Below are positions 17,956 through 27,202 of a stretch of 64,000 bases of DNA, piece by piece. This stretch comes from Paenibacillus lutimineralis (GTDB taxonomy: Bacteria; Bacillota; Bacilli; Paenibacillales; Paenibacillaceae), in contig NZ_CP034346.1 of assembly GCF_003991425.1 (NCBI RefSeq), positions 4,749,501-4,813,500 on the forward strand. Reading direction: 5' to 3'. The position numbers were made by a program, and so were the translations under genes. A model generated the notes under the pieces. It saw nothing but the letters and a program-made list of their open reading frames with translations, had not been told where the DNA came from and made no database searches. Positions within the stretch are counted from its first letter, which is position 1. Each line of letters starts with the position of its first letter.

Positions 17956-18429
17956 ATGATTAATGATTCAGACTTGAAGCATTTGCGACGCTGCATTGAA
18001 CTGGCAAAGACTGCTCTGGAAGTTGGCGACGAGCCATTCGGTTCTATCCTTGTCTCAGAGAGCGGAGATGTACTTGCGGAAGACCACAACCATGTTGCCG
18101 GTGGAGACCACACTCAGCACCCAGAATTTGCACTGGCTCGTTGGGCAGCTGAGAACATGACATCAGAAGAAAGAAGCAAGGCGACCGTATATACCTCAGG
18201 CGAACATTGCCCGATGTGTGCTGCGGCCCACGGCTGGGTTGGTTTGGGTCGGATCGTATATGCCAGTTCTTCCGCCCAGCTGGTACAATGGCTGAATGAA
18301 ATGGGAGTTGCCGCCTCGCGTGTGCGCAGCCTTCCAATCCAAGACGTTATTCGTGATACAACCATTGACGGTCCTGTTCCCGAGCTCGCGGAGCAAGTTC
18401 GAGAGTTGCATCGTCAGTACCACGGATAA
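17956..18429 (+). CDS. CMP/dCMP-type zinc deaminase (guanine/nucleoside deaminase-like)
   Basis: 157 aa. The cytidine-deaminase fold motifs are HPEFALARW (the usual H[AP]E with the proton-shuttle Glu) and the zinc Cys pair in HCPMCAAAH. Length and the C-terminal VRELHRQYHG resemble GuaD/TadA-like nucleobase deaminases. It hydrolytically removes an amino group from a purine or pyrimidine base; the exact substrate is not clear. It follows the exporter by 48 bases on the same strand. Confidence 0.82.
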   Translation: MINDSDLKHLRRCIELAKTALEVGDEPFGSILVSESGDVLAEDHNHVAGGDHTQHPEFALARWAAENMTSEERSKATVYTSGEHCPMCAAAHGWVGLGRIVYASSSAQLVQWLNEMGVAASRVRSLPIQDVIRDTTIDGPVPELAEQVRELHRQYHG

Positions 18430-18551
18430 GTTGGTCCGCCCTTGGTGTTGTTTTTCCGTATTCTTCCTTGCTTAAGTTCTAGCAATCCCCTCGATATGTT
18501 GTAAAATATGAGGTATAGGTTATTTTGGGAAAATGAATACTGGAGGACCAC

Positions 18552-19331
18552 ATGGCAACACTCGATCACCCCTTATTTAAGACAAGATACCATATGTTCC
18601 GTGCGGACTCGGCTCATATATCTTCAGAGGCACTAATCATTCATGGTGTTGATTTGCTTGATTCCGAGGCCCTGGAGGCATTTCTATCCGTCTTCGGCGA
18701 AGCGATTCAGTCACCGCGTAAGGAAGTTACAGGCTCCATCTTCATGAAGCGTTATGTTTCCCTCATTGCTGGAGCATTGTACGCCTTCTCTTATTGCGAC
18801 CGCTGCCTGGACATTTCCCTTGAGCAACTCAAGATCGTCTTACAGAAGGATAAGCTCCATTTTCTATTAGCAACCGAGGAGGAGTTGCCGGGTATCTCGA
18901 TGATTCCAGAACGAGAGGAGCGGCGGCGCCTGCTACTTCAACGTATGTACCACTCCAATATGAAACCAGTGTGGAATGCAATTATTCAAGCCACCGGTAT
19001 TGGCGGGTCAACATTATGGGCTACATTGTCTTATCTCGTTGCCTATTGGAAGCAGGAGGATATCAACAAGCTTGAAACCGATGAAGCAAGACGATGTGTC
19101 GAAGAGGATTATCGTTACTTCACGAACCACGCTTGGATTGACAGCTTTGCAGACTGCCCGATTAACCCCATCTTCTCTCGATTCAAGTCGGTCGAGATTG
19201 ATGATCACACCGTCTTGGTCAGAGCGAAATGCTGCTTACAGTACTGTCTACCGGGAGATGATCGCTACTGCTATACATGTCCGCGCATCAGCGAGGAGAA
19301 CCGAACACGTAAGTATCGCGCTCACCACTAA
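18552..19331 (+). CDS. FhuF-like siderophore ferric reductase, [2Fe-2S] protein
   Basis: 259 aa from ATG 18552 with TGGAGGA just upstream. The C-terminus carries a four-Cys cluster, CCLQYCLPGDDRYCYTC, the [2Fe-2S] site typical of FhuF-type proteins. The central part resembles the IucA/IucC C-terminal-like domain of this family. It would release iron from imported ferric siderophores by reduction in the cytoplasm. Position next to the siderophore ABC genes supports that role. The genes converge and share the hairpin terminator at 19336. Confidence 0.78.
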   Translation: MATLDHPLFKTRYHMFRADSAHISSEALIIHGVDLLDSEALEAFLSVFGEAIQSPRKEVTGSIFMKRYVSLIAGALYAFSYCDRCLDISLEQLKIVLQKDKLHFLLATEEELPGISMIPEREERRRLLLQRMYHSNMKPVWNAIIQATGIGGSTLWATLSYLVAYWKQEDINKLETDEARRCVEEDYRYFTNHAWIDSFADCPINPIFSRFKSVEIDDHTVLVRAKCCLQYCLPGDDRYCYTCPRISEENRTRKYRAHH

Positions 19332-19335
19332 AATA

Positions 19336-19384
19336 AAACGACCGTTCCAAAAGGCTCACTTCTGCAGCCAAGGAACGGTCGTTT
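19336..19384. terminator. Bidirectional terminator between fhuF-like and ABC genes
   Basis: AAACGACCGTTCC and GGAACGGTCGTTT pair perfectly over 13 bp around a 23-base loop, with A-rich and T-rich flanks, between convergent genes. Confidence 0.85.
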
Positions 19385-19390
19385 CTTTTA

Positions 19391-20191
19391 TTAGTCCAAA
19401 TTTGGCTTGCGCCCTTTTCCATGTGGAATCACCATTGGTGTACCAAACAGCGGGTCTTGTGAAATGATGCATTCCATACCGAATACGTCAGCAATCATTT
19501 CTTCGTTAACGATATCTTCAGGCTTACCCGCCGCCCATATCGCATGATCCTTGATGGCCACCATATGATGTGCATAGCGGCAAGCGAGATTAATATCATG
19601 CAACACCATAATGATCGTACGGCCTTCCTTCTCATACAGCTCAAACAGCAGATCAAGCACATCAATCTGATGTGTCAAATCCAGATACGTGGTCGGCTCA
19701 TCAAGCAAGATCGTATCGGTGCCTTGCGCAAGCGTTAAGGCGATCCATGCGCGCTGGCGTTGCCCGCCCGATAGTGAATCCACGGTACGCTCGGCATAAG
19801 CAGTCATGCCCGTCGCCTCAAGCGCCTGTGTGACCTTCTGTTCATCCTCCTGCGACCATTGGCGTAGCCATGATTGATAAGGATATCGCCCTTGCTTGAC
19901 GAGCTGCAAGACGGTAAGCCCCTCGGGGGCAATCGGACCCTGCGGTAAAATGGCGAGCCGCTTCGCAACCTCCTTGGTCGGTAGTTTGGCGATTTCGCTG
20001 CCATCTATAAGTACAACTCCATCCTTCGGCTTAATGAGACGCGCCAAGGAACGAAGCAGCGTCGACTTGCCGCATCCATTGCTACCGACAAAGACCGTAA
20101 TCTTCCCCTTCGGGATGGAGAAATTCAATTCATCAAATACGATTGCCTCGCCATAGGCGAGACATAAATCCTTCGTTTCCATTGCGATCAT
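19391..20191 (-). CDS. Iron-siderophore ABC transporter, ATP-binding protein
   Basis: 266 aa from ATG 20191, preceded by GAGGGGG at good spacing; the longer frame to 20323 overlaps the permease and is not the start. Walker A is GSNGCGKST, the signature LSGGQRQR, and Walker B ILLDEPTTYLD. This is the FepC/FecE/YusV subclass, which powers ferric-siderophore import. It lies 25 bases after the second permease gene and completes the import unit; the binding protein is encoded divergently at 22477. Confidence 0.92.
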   Translation of the reverse strand: MIAMETKDLCLAYGEAIVFDELNFSIPKGKITVFVGSNGCGKSTLLRSLARLIKPKDGVVLIDGSEIAKLPTKEVAKRLAILPQGPIAPEGLTVLQLVKQGRYPYQSWLRQWSQEDEQKVTQALEATGMTAYAERTVDSLSGGQRQRAWIALTLAQGTDTILLDEPTTYLDLTHQIDVLDLLFELYEKEGRTIIMVLHDINLACRYAHHMVAIKDHAIWAAGKPEDIVNEEMIADVFGMECIISQDPLFGTPMVIPHGKGRKPNLD

Positions 20192-20216
20192 ACACAGATC
20201 CCCCTCAGGTGTCCGA

Positions 20217-21257
20217 TTATTGGTGTCGATGGCGGTAGAGTAAATAGATAAAGAACGGAGCCCCGATAACAGCGGTGAACACTCCCGCAGGAATATCGAG
20301 CGGTGTAAATACCGTTCGACCAATCAAGTCTGCGATAAGCAGCAGCAGTGCGCCAATCAAGGCCGAACAGGGCAGCACACCGCCGAAGGACGGACCTACC
20401 AGGCGGCGCGCAATATGCGGTGCCATAAGCCCGATGAAGGAGATGGCGCCGCCAATCGCAACGGCGGCGCCCGCCAAGGCTACCGCCAGAATCAGAAGCA
20501 CGAATCGATGCTTCTGAACGGGGCTGCCGACGCCGGCCGCGACATCGTCGCCTAGCTCCTGCACGTTCACATGACGTGCATACAGCATTGCTGCCGGCAG
20601 CAATATCAATACCCAAGGCAGCAAAGGCAAGACATCATTCTTCCATGAAGTTCCGTAAATGCTACCTGTCATGAACGTGAGAGACTTCTGTGCCAGAATG
20701 AACGGCGCAGAGACAAGCAGCATATACGTGATAGCGTTAAACGCCGCGTTCATACCGATACCGATCAGCACCATCTTAAGCGGCGATACGCCCTTACTCC
20801 ACGCCAGCAAATAAATGACGAACGTAGCTACAAATGCACCAATAATAGCACCGATGGGTAAGAAATGAATACTAACTGTGCCTGCAAAATAATAGAAATA
20901 AAGCACCGCACCCAGTGTCGCCCCACCTGAAATACCTACAATATCAGGAGATGCAAGCGGATTGCGAATCATGCCTTGCAGAATGGCGCCAGATACCGCC
21001 AATGCGGCACCTACAAGAATTGCAACGACAATCCGTGGCATCCGCAGATTATAGATGATTACCTCGTGCGAGCTGTCCTTGGCATGACCAAAAATGGCCA
21101 GCAACGTATCAAGCACTCCAATCCTCACGCTGCCCAATCCCACGCTTAATATAATAAAAGCAATAGTTACAGCTAATAAGACTAAGCAAGACCAGAGCAC
21201 CTTGCGGCTAATAAGGAACGAATACCATGGACGTCGAACTGAAATATATTTGCTCAT
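20217..21257 (-). CDS. Iron-siderophore ABC transporter permease (FecCD family)
   Basis: 346 aa. About ten hydrophobic helices. The conserved FecCD segments are present: GAILQGMIRNPLASPDIVGI in the first half, then GAISFIGLMAPHIARRLVG (the coupling region) and IPAGVFTAVIGAPFFIYLL at the end. It pairs with the neighbouring permease to form the heterodimeric channel. Its ATG overlaps the stop of the upstream permease by four bases, so translation is coupled. Confidence 0.93.
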   Translation of the reverse strand: MSKYISVRRPWYSFLISRKVLWSCLVLLAVTIAFIILSVGLGSVRIGVLDTLLAIFGHAKDSSHEVIIYNLRMPRIVVAILVGAALAVSGAILQGMIRNPLASPDIVGISGGATLGAVLYFYYFAGTVSIHFLPIGAIIGAFVATFVIYLLAWSKGVSPLKMVLIGIGMNAAFNAITYMLLVSAPFILAQKSLTFMTGSIYGTSWKNDVLPLLPWVLILLPAAMLYARHVNVQELGDDVAAGVGSPVQKHRFVLLILAVALAGAAVAIGGAISFIGLMAPHIARRLVGPSFGGVLPCSALIGALLLLIADLIGRTVFTPLDIPAGVFTAVIGAPFFIYLLYRHRHQ

Positions 21258-22264
21258 TTTCCATTCCCTCCTTTGCGTGCAACATAGACGAAGAAAGGAA
21301 CGCCGACAATAGCCGTCATGACGCCAACCGGTACTTCCTTCGGCATGACGATAAACCTGGCGCCAATGTCTGCAATGAGCAGCAGCAACGCGCCTAGCGC
21401 AATACTATAAGGAATAACCCATTTATAATCGGTTCCGACTAGAAACCGAGCGAAGTGCGGAATGATAATACCGACAAATGCAATCGGTCCCGCTACAGCA
21501 ACTGAACCGCCGGCGAGCAGCAGAATGACGATAACCGCCACAATCTTAATCATCCATGTGCGTTGCCCAAGCCCTGTTGCGACATCATCCCCCATGCTGA
21601 GCACGTTCATCTGCCCAGCCAAGAGCAGGGCGACAACAAGAGCTGCCAGCATATAAGGAGCAACCGCCTGCAGCATGCTAAGCTCACGGTCGGCTACTGA
21701 GCCTACCAGCCAGAATAAAGTCTGTTCAAAAGCCTTCCCACTCGTTAACTGAATCCCCTGTGTTAAGGAAGAGAAGAAGGCGGTCATCGCTGAACCTGCC
21801 AACGTAATCTTAATGGGCGTCATACCATCTCTGCCTAATGAGCCAAGCCCATAAACTACCGCAACCGCTACGGCTGCACCGAAGAAAGCCACCCAAGTTA
21901 GGACGTTATATGAAATATCCGACACGAGCGCATAGGCCGTCACGACAAAGAACGCAGCTCCCGCATTTACCCCAAGAATGGAGGGTGATGCTAATGGGTT
22001 GCGTGTCAGACCCTGCATATAGGCGCCTGCTACTGCCAGACCTGCGCCAACAGCTGCCGCAATCAATGCCCGCGGTACCCGTGTGTGCTGGATAATTAAA
22101 TGCTCGTTCGAGCCATTAAATGCAGTATACGATTCTATCACGTTATGAAGCGAAATTTGTGTAACACCAAATAACACACTGCACATCATCGCAACAGCTA
22201 CCATGACAAAAAATAAGATGAGGACCAGAGCCCTGTATCGGCTTGCAATTCTACCACTATTCAT
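21254..22264 (-). CDS. Iron-siderophore ABC transporter permease (FecCD family)
   Basis: 336 aa, the first gene of the minus-strand import unit. The first half has GAYMQGLTRNPLASPSILGV and the coupling region is GPIAFVGIIIPHFARFLVG. It ends with EVPVGVMTAIVGVPFFVYVA. It is the partner of the permease at 20217. The promoter region is shared with the divergent binding-protein gene and contains a Fur box. Confidence 0.93.
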   Translation of the reverse strand: MNSGRIASRYRALVLILFFVMVAVAMMCSVLFGVTQISLHNVIESYTAFNGSNEHLIIQHTRVPRALIAAAVGAGLAVAGAYMQGLTRNPLASPSILGVNAGAAFFVVTAYALVSDISYNVLTWVAFFGAAVAVAVVYGLGSLGRDGMTPIKITLAGSAMTAFFSSLTQGIQLTSGKAFEQTLFWLVGSVADRELSMLQAVAPYMLAALVVALLLAGQMNVLSMGDDVATGLGQRTWMIKIVAVIVILLLAGGSVAVAGPIAFVGIIIPHFARFLVGTDYKWVIPYSIALGALLLLIADIGARFIVMPKEVPVGVMTAIVGVPFFVYVARKGGNGK

Positions 22265-22435
22265 GTTGATCTACTCCGTCTACACGCCTTCATTGGCTAA
22301 TATGTGATACTACCATGCATTAGCTTTATCATAGATTTCCTTCGTTATTTGGATAACGCGTAGATCTTGAGCAAGCCAAATCTTTATAACAACATCTTGA
22401 CACCTCAAAAATTATACCATAGTATTGCCTAGTAA

Positions 22436-22450
22436 TGATAATCATTTTCA
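22436..22450. promoter_or_regulatory. Fur box between divergent siderophore-uptake genes
   Basis: TGATAATCATTTTCA matches the 7-1-7 Fur consensus TGATAATNATTATCA at 14 of the 15 positions (the central N included). It lies between the permease start (22264, minus) and the binding-protein start (22477, plus). Repression by Fur-Fe(II) in iron-replete cells is the expected outcome. Confidence 0.85.
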
Positions 22451-22476
22451 TTTGAATTCTAGGAGGATTTTCTTCA

Positions 22477-23457
22477 ATGTATACGAACAGACGTCCCGCA
22501 CATTTAACAAAGCTATTTGCTGCTTTGTGTTCTATCATTTTCATACTATCTGCTTGTGGACAAGCCAGTAACGATTCGAAGCCAGCTGGAGATTCATCTG
22601 CTGCTTCGGACGAATCGTATACGATTCAACATGCTATGGGTGAAACAACAATTAAGGGTACGCCACAACGTGTCGTCATCTTAACGAACGAAGGAACGGA
22701 AGCGCTACTTGCGCTTGGAGTGAAGCCCGTTGGCGCCGTTAAGTCCTTCACAGGCGATCCTTGGTATAAGCATATTAAGGACGATATGGAAGGCGTCACC
22801 GAGCTTGGTGCAGAGGCACAGCCTAATATTGAGCTGATTGCTAGTTTGAAGCCGGATCTTATTATCGGTAACAAAATGCGTCAAGAGAAGATCTATTCGC
22901 AACTTAGCGCTATTGCACCAACAGTGTTCTCTGAGACGCTCCGCGGCGAATGGAAGAATAACTTCACCCTGTATGCGAAAGCGTTGAATAAGGAAGCCGA
23001 AGGCCAGGAAGTGATTGCCGACTTCGATAAGAAGATTGAAGATTTCAAGGTAGTAGCTGGCGATAAGCTGAAGCAAAAGGTATCTGTTGTTCGCTTTATG
23101 GGCGGTAAGACGCGGATCTATCTTGAAGATACGTTTACGGGAATTATTTTCAAGCAAATTGGCATTGCTCGTCCGGAAAACAACTACAAGGATACGTTCG
23201 TTGAAGAGATTTCAAAAGAGCGAATTCCAGAAGTCGATGCGGATATGATGCTGTACTTTACTTACGAGACAGGTGACAATAAAGGAACTCAGCAAGCGGA
23301 AGAGTTTATGAAAGATCCACTCTGGCAGAACCTCAATGTCGTGAAGAACGGTAAAGCTTACCAAGTAGATGATGCAATCTTCAACACAGCAGGCGGCGTT
23401 CGCGCAGCAAATCTGATGGTGGATGAGCTGTATAATATCTATGGCATTCAGAAGTAA
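22477..23457 (+). CDS. Iron-siderophore ABC transporter substrate-binding lipoprotein
   Basis: 326 aa from ATG 22477 with AGGAGG ten bases upstream. A lipoprotein signal ends in the lipobox LSAC (Cys 27), so the mature protein is anchored outside the membrane. The body is a type III periplasmic-binding fold: RVVILTNEGTEALLALGVKP opening, then PNIELIASLKPDLIIGN. It captures a ferric siderophore and delivers it to the two FecCD permeases encoded divergently. The siderophore cannot be named. Confidence 0.92.
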   Translation: MYTNRRPAHLTKLFAALCSIIFILSACGQASNDSKPAGDSSAASDESYTIQHAMGETTIKGTPQRVVILTNEGTEALLALGVKPVGAVKSFTGDPWYKHIKDDMEGVTELGAEAQPNIELIASLKPDLIIGNKMRQEKIYSQLSAIAPTVFSETLRGEWKNNFTLYAKALNKEAEGQEVIADFDKKIEDFKVVAGDKLKQKVSVVRFMGGKTRIYLEDTFTGIIFKQIGIARPENNYKDTFVEEISKERIPEVDADMMLYFTYETGDNKGTQQAEEFMKDPLWQNLNVVKNGKAYQVDDAIFNTAGGVRAANLMVDELYNIYGIQK

Positions 23458-23483
23458 TCAGTGAATAAATGATACATCATATT

Positions 23484-23520
23484 GAAGGGAAGGAAGCATT
23501 GACTGCTCCTTCCCTTTCTT
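23484..23520 (+). terminator. Terminator after the siderophore-binding protein gene
   Basis: GAAGGGAAGGAAGCA and TGCTCCTTCCCTTTC pair with a five-base loop, followed by TT-rich sequence. Confidence 0.75.
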
Positions 23521-23754
23521 CATGTCCATAGCTGCTTGTACGTTCTGTTGAAAGTTCCGACCCCAATGATTCAGATTCCTCTCATCTAATCCAACGAACC
23601 AATCTCCTTCTAGAGACCGAGGCCAAAATACATCGGCTGCACGATGTGTTTTTTTGCGTTTGGTATATTATGGATATTGGGACTTGGCACCGCTCAACTG
23701 ACATGAGTGTGTCTGACCAAGCTTGCCAAAATACCCTGTGAGGAGCTGTAGCAC

Positions 23755-24459
23755 GTGAATAAGTTAATTGAATTCATAGACGTAACGAAAGAATACAAAA
23801 TAGGAGAGGTAACTATAAAGGCACTTAATGGTGTGAATTTCTCCATATCCGAAGGAGAATTTGTCGTGATTTTGGGGGCGAGTGGTGCTGGTAAGAGCAC
23901 GATATTGAACATATTGGGCGGTATGGATACGGCAAGCTCAGGTCAAGTGTTTGTCGGAGATCGTGAAATTACAAAATGGAACGAACGAAAATTAACTGAA
24001 TATCGCGGACAAAATATTGGCTTTGTATTTCAGTTCTATAACTTGATTCCGAATTTGAACGCTCTAGAGAACGTTGAATTCGCCACGGAAGTCTGTAAAG
24101 ACCATTTGGATGCCAACGACATTTTACATAAAGTTGGATTAACGAATCGCATCAAGAACTTTCCTTCCCAGCTCTCAGGGGGCGAACAGCAAAGAGTCGC
24201 GATCGCGAGGGCTGTTGCCAAGAACCCCCTACTTTTACTCTGCGATGAACCTACTGGAGCCCTGGATTATGTGACGGGTAAAGCAGTCTTGAAGCTTCTT
24301 CAGGATTTGAACCAGGACACAAAAAAATGCGTCGTAGTAGTCACTCATAATTCTGCAATTGCTCCTATGGCAGATAAGGTGATCAAGGTTAAAAGCGGAA
24401 TGGTAGAGAGTATTACGATCAATAAAGAGAAGCAAAGTATTGAAGGGATTGAGTGGTAA
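23755..24459 (+). CDS. ABC transporter ATP-binding protein (MacB/LolD-like)
   Basis: 234 aa from GTG 23755, nine bases after AGGAG. Walker [11 protein letters not shown]-loop in [12 protein letters not shown], signature [14 protein letters not shown], Walker [13 protein letters not shown]. This is the MacB/LolD subclass, which works with FtsX-type permeases rather than classical importers. It partners the 775-residue permease that overlaps its 3' end. The pair could export a peptide or drug, sense cell-wall stress, or drive a hydrolase. No two-component system is adjacent. Confidence 0.9.
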   Translation: MNKLIEFIDVTKEYKIGEVTIKALNGVNFSISEGEFVVILGASGAGKSTILNILGGMDTASSGQVFVGDREITKWNERKLTEYRGQNIGFVFQFYNLIPNLNALENVEFATEVCKDHLDANDILHKVGLTNRIKNFPSQLSGGEQQRVAIARAVAKNPLLLLCDEPTGALDYVTGKAVLKLLQDLNQDTKKCVVVVTHNSAIAPMADKVIKVKSGMVESITINKEKQSIEGIEW

Positions 24460-26786
24460 TTATGAAATTATTCATAAAACTAATGAGGGATATTAAGCAG
24501 TCGATCGGACAATGCATTGCCTTTGTTTTAGTAATTGCGGTAGGGGCTTTTTTCTATACAGGGCTCGCCACTTTGAGCGACAATATTAGCGGCTATACGA
24601 AGGGTTACTTTGAAGAACATCATCTAAGCGACTTGAATGTCTATTACGACCAAATTTTCAAAGATGATATTGCTGATTTAAGCAAAATTAAAGGGATCAA
24701 TAAAATCGAAGGACGTTATACTTTTGATGCTACGCAAGCCTTCAAGGATTATAAGGCCTCATTAAAAATCCATTCGATCCCCGAAATAAATGAAATCAAT
24801 ACACCTACTATAATTGAAGGTAGTATGCCGTCAAAAAATGATGACCTCTTATTAGACTCCCATTATGCTAAGGAAAATCATATTCAAGTCGGTGATAAAA
24901 TCACCATAACTACAAATGGAAAAGATTTGGGGTTTAACATTAGCGGTTTGATTGAGAATGTTGAATATGCCAAGAAGAACGAAACCCAGGATCATAAAGG
25001 CTACGGAGTAGCTTACATGGCTGAAGAAGCAATACCTGAAATCGTGGGTGGCTTCTACTATAACGAAGTTATGATTGATGCCAATAAGGGTTACGATACT
25101 GAAAACTTAGGTCAAGCCATCGAGGCCCAATCTAAGCAGCTTCCCTATTTAGGCCAAGTAAGTAAAGAGCGGACTTTCAACTATTCACAAGTATCTCAGA
25201 CAATACGTAACAATAAGTTGATGAGCAGGGTGATACCATTCGTTCTCTTTATGATTGAAGCCGTTATCCTATTTCTGACGATGTCGAGGATGATAGATTC
25301 ACAAAGAAATCAAGTGGGGATTATGAAGGCCCTGGGGGTCAGGAATAGAAGCATTATGCTTCATTACATGGGCTACCCTGTGCTGGTAGGGATCATAGGT
25401 TCCATTCTAGGTACCATCATTGCTGCTGTTGTATTTATTCCATTAATTACGGCATCAATTGCAAGGGCCTACTCCCTGCCCGACATTACCTTCTCACTTT
25501 CATTATCTTCTGTCATTCCCCCGATCCTCTTCTCAAGTGCTTTTGGAATTGTGGCGTGTTACCTAAGTGGGCGATCCATATTAAAAGAACGTGCATCCCA
25601 GGCGATGCGCCCTAAACCGCCGAAGAAAATGAAACAGCTGCTTATCGAAAGAATACCAGGGATCTGGAGCAACATTTCCTACAGCTACAAGCTCATAATA
25701 AGAAATATATTTTTGAATAAACAAAAAGCGTTAGCAAGCTCCGTTGGCGTTGTTGTCAGTACTATTCTATTGATAACTGCTTTTGGCACTCAATCAGCTC
25801 TGTTAAAAGTAGCTAATCAAGTGGAAGATGTCTATACGTATGATTTAAGAGTCGATTATGCGCTAGGGACCTCTTCGGATGTAATCAGCCTTCCGACTGG
25901 TATTAAAAGCAGTTATGGGTTATCCAACTTCCCCGTGGAGCTGATAACAAATGATGAGAAAGAAAATGCCACCTTAGTCGTTACCGAAAAAGAAAACGAC
26001 CTCATTCATTTCTTCGACGGAGCCGGAAATCGGATACCTCTAGAAGATCGCGGTGTTCTGGTCCCGAGATCTTACGCTGACAAATATCATATTTCAGCAG
26101 GAGACATGATTCAATTAAAGTTCACAGCACCAGAACTTAAGGATAAATCTGTGGATCTGAAGGTTCTGAATATATCTACCCAATATTCGAATCCGTCGTT
26201 TTACATTACACCAACCTATTTAAAGAGCTTGGACATAGAGTACAGACCAACCTCCCTTTTAGTTGAGGCTAATAGCTCCAAGGATCTGGCAAGCATTCGC
26301 AACTCCTTAGAACAAAATCCTCATGTAGATGCCATTGCAGATAAGAGTGATCTCAAGAAGTCAGCTCAATATATTTTGAAGCAAAACAGCTTTGTATTTA
26401 TTATGTTTATCATTTGTGCTGTCATCCTCTCCTTTGGCGCCATATATACGATTTCTTCCATCAACATTTATGAACGGAGCCGTGAACTAGCAACACTTAA
26501 AGTTTTAGGATATCAAAAAGGCAAAATAAATCGGCTCATATTTTTTGAAAATATTATATTAACTACATTTGCGGTTATTGTTTCCCTACCAATAAGTGGA
26601 TATGTCTATGCAATAGTTGTTAAAGCGCTGTCTAGTACCCATCAGCAAATTCCAGATCAATTAAACATTATTATTATTCTGGTCTCTATTCTCCTGGCGT
26701 TCTTGCTTACCATTCTATCTAACCTGCTGCTTAGAGGAAAAGTGAACAAAATCAATATGACTGAATCCTTAAAGAGCATAGAATAA
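24453..26786 (+). CDS. FtsX-like ABC transporter permease with two FtsX domains
   Basis: 777 aa if GTG 24453 is used, 774 aa from ATG 24462; both overlap or abut the ATPase stop. A membrane helix near residues 20-40 is followed by a large extracytoplasmic domain (about 45-260). Next comes a three-helix FtsX unit ending in SGRSILKERASQAMRPK, then a second set with helix, extracytoplasmic domain and three C-terminal helices containing the ELATLKVLGYQKGKINRL motif. This is the layout of YtrF/BceB-related and lipoprotein-export permeases. Substrate unknown. Confidence 0.88.
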   Translation: MVIMKLFIKLMRDIKQSIGQCIAFVLVIAVGAFFYTGLATLSDNISGYTKGYFEEHHLSDLNVYYDQIFKDDIADLSKIKGINKIEGRYTFDATQAFKDYKASLKIHSIPEINEINTPTIIEGSMPSKNDDLLLDSHYAKENHIQVGDKITITTNGKDLGFNISGLIENVEYAKKNETQDHKGYGVAYMAEEAIPEIVGGFYYNEVMIDANKGYDTENLGQAIEAQSKQLPYLGQVSKERTFNYSQVSQTIRNNKLMSRVIPFVLFMIEAVILFLTMSRMIDSQRNQVGIMKALGVRNRSIMLHYMGYPVLVGIIGSILGTIIAAVVFIPLITASIARAYSLPDITFSLSLSSVIPPILFSSAFGIVACYLSGRSILKERASQAMRPKPPKKMKQLLIERIPGIWSNISYSYKLIIRNIFLNKQKALASSVGVVVSTILLITAFGTQSALLKVANQVEDVYTYDLRVDYALGTSSDVISLPTGIKSSYGLSNFPVELITNDEKENATLVVTEKENDLIHFFDGAGNRIPLEDRGVLVPRSYADKYHISAGDMIQLKFTAPELKDKSVDLKVLNISTQYSNPSFYITPTYLKSLDIEYRPTSLLVEANSSKDLASIRNSLEQNPHVDAIADKSDLKKSAQYILKQNSFVFIMFIICAVILSFGAIYTISSINIYERSRELATLKVLGYQKGKINRLIFFENIILTTFAVIVSLPISGYVYAIVVKALSSTHQQIPDQLNIIIILVSILLAFLLTILSNLLLRGKVNKINMTESLKSIE

Positions 26787-26973
26787 CTTAGGGGTGGTAT
26801 CGCCTATCGGCTGGTTTATTACGGATAACATAAATACCAAGGAATATGCTAAAACAGTATCTGCCAGGACTTAATTTTCTGGTTTAAAACATGAGGAGTA
26901 TTGGTCAAATCCGGAGGTTATATCCACAATCCTAAGTTTTTGTGAGTAATTATAGATATAATTTAAATTTACG

Positions 26974-27010
26974 AAGCACATTCATTAGGAAATAATGATT
27001 GTGCTTTTTT
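26974..27010 (+). terminator. Terminator downstream of the FtsX permease
   Basis: AAGCACA...TCATT and AATGAT...TGTGCTT arms pair around a short loop and are followed by TTTTTT. Confidence 0.65.
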
Positions 27011-27151
27011 CATAGAAATCTTTCATGACTTTTGCCCCCATCTTCCCCCATTTACTGTACAAACAAAACAATCAGACCTGAATTGAACTTGTATATCGCC
27101 TAGGAAACAAAAGGAATTACGAAGAAAAAGCGTTGGTGGGAATAAAAATAA

Positions 27152-27171
27152 TACATTACAATAGTAATGTA
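27152..27171 (+). promoter_or_regulatory. Palindromic operator candidate upstream of the Cys-cluster/pentapeptide gene
   Basis: TACATTAC-AATA-GTAATGTA is a perfect 8-bp inverted repeat with a four-base spacer, about 30 bases before the start codon. Its size and symmetry fit a dimeric HTH repressor (MarR, PadR or TetR class); no regulator gene is adjacent. Confidence 0.5.
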
Positions 27172-27202
27172 AATTTTAAATTTCAACTAGGAAGTGTTCT
27201 CT

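Larger units (their letters stand above)
26787..27202. other. Intergenic region with terminator and operator
   Basis: The left 180 bases hold short protein-like fragments in several frames but no gene. A terminator lies at 26974-27010 and a palindrome at 27152-27171; both are listed separately. Confidence 0.4.
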
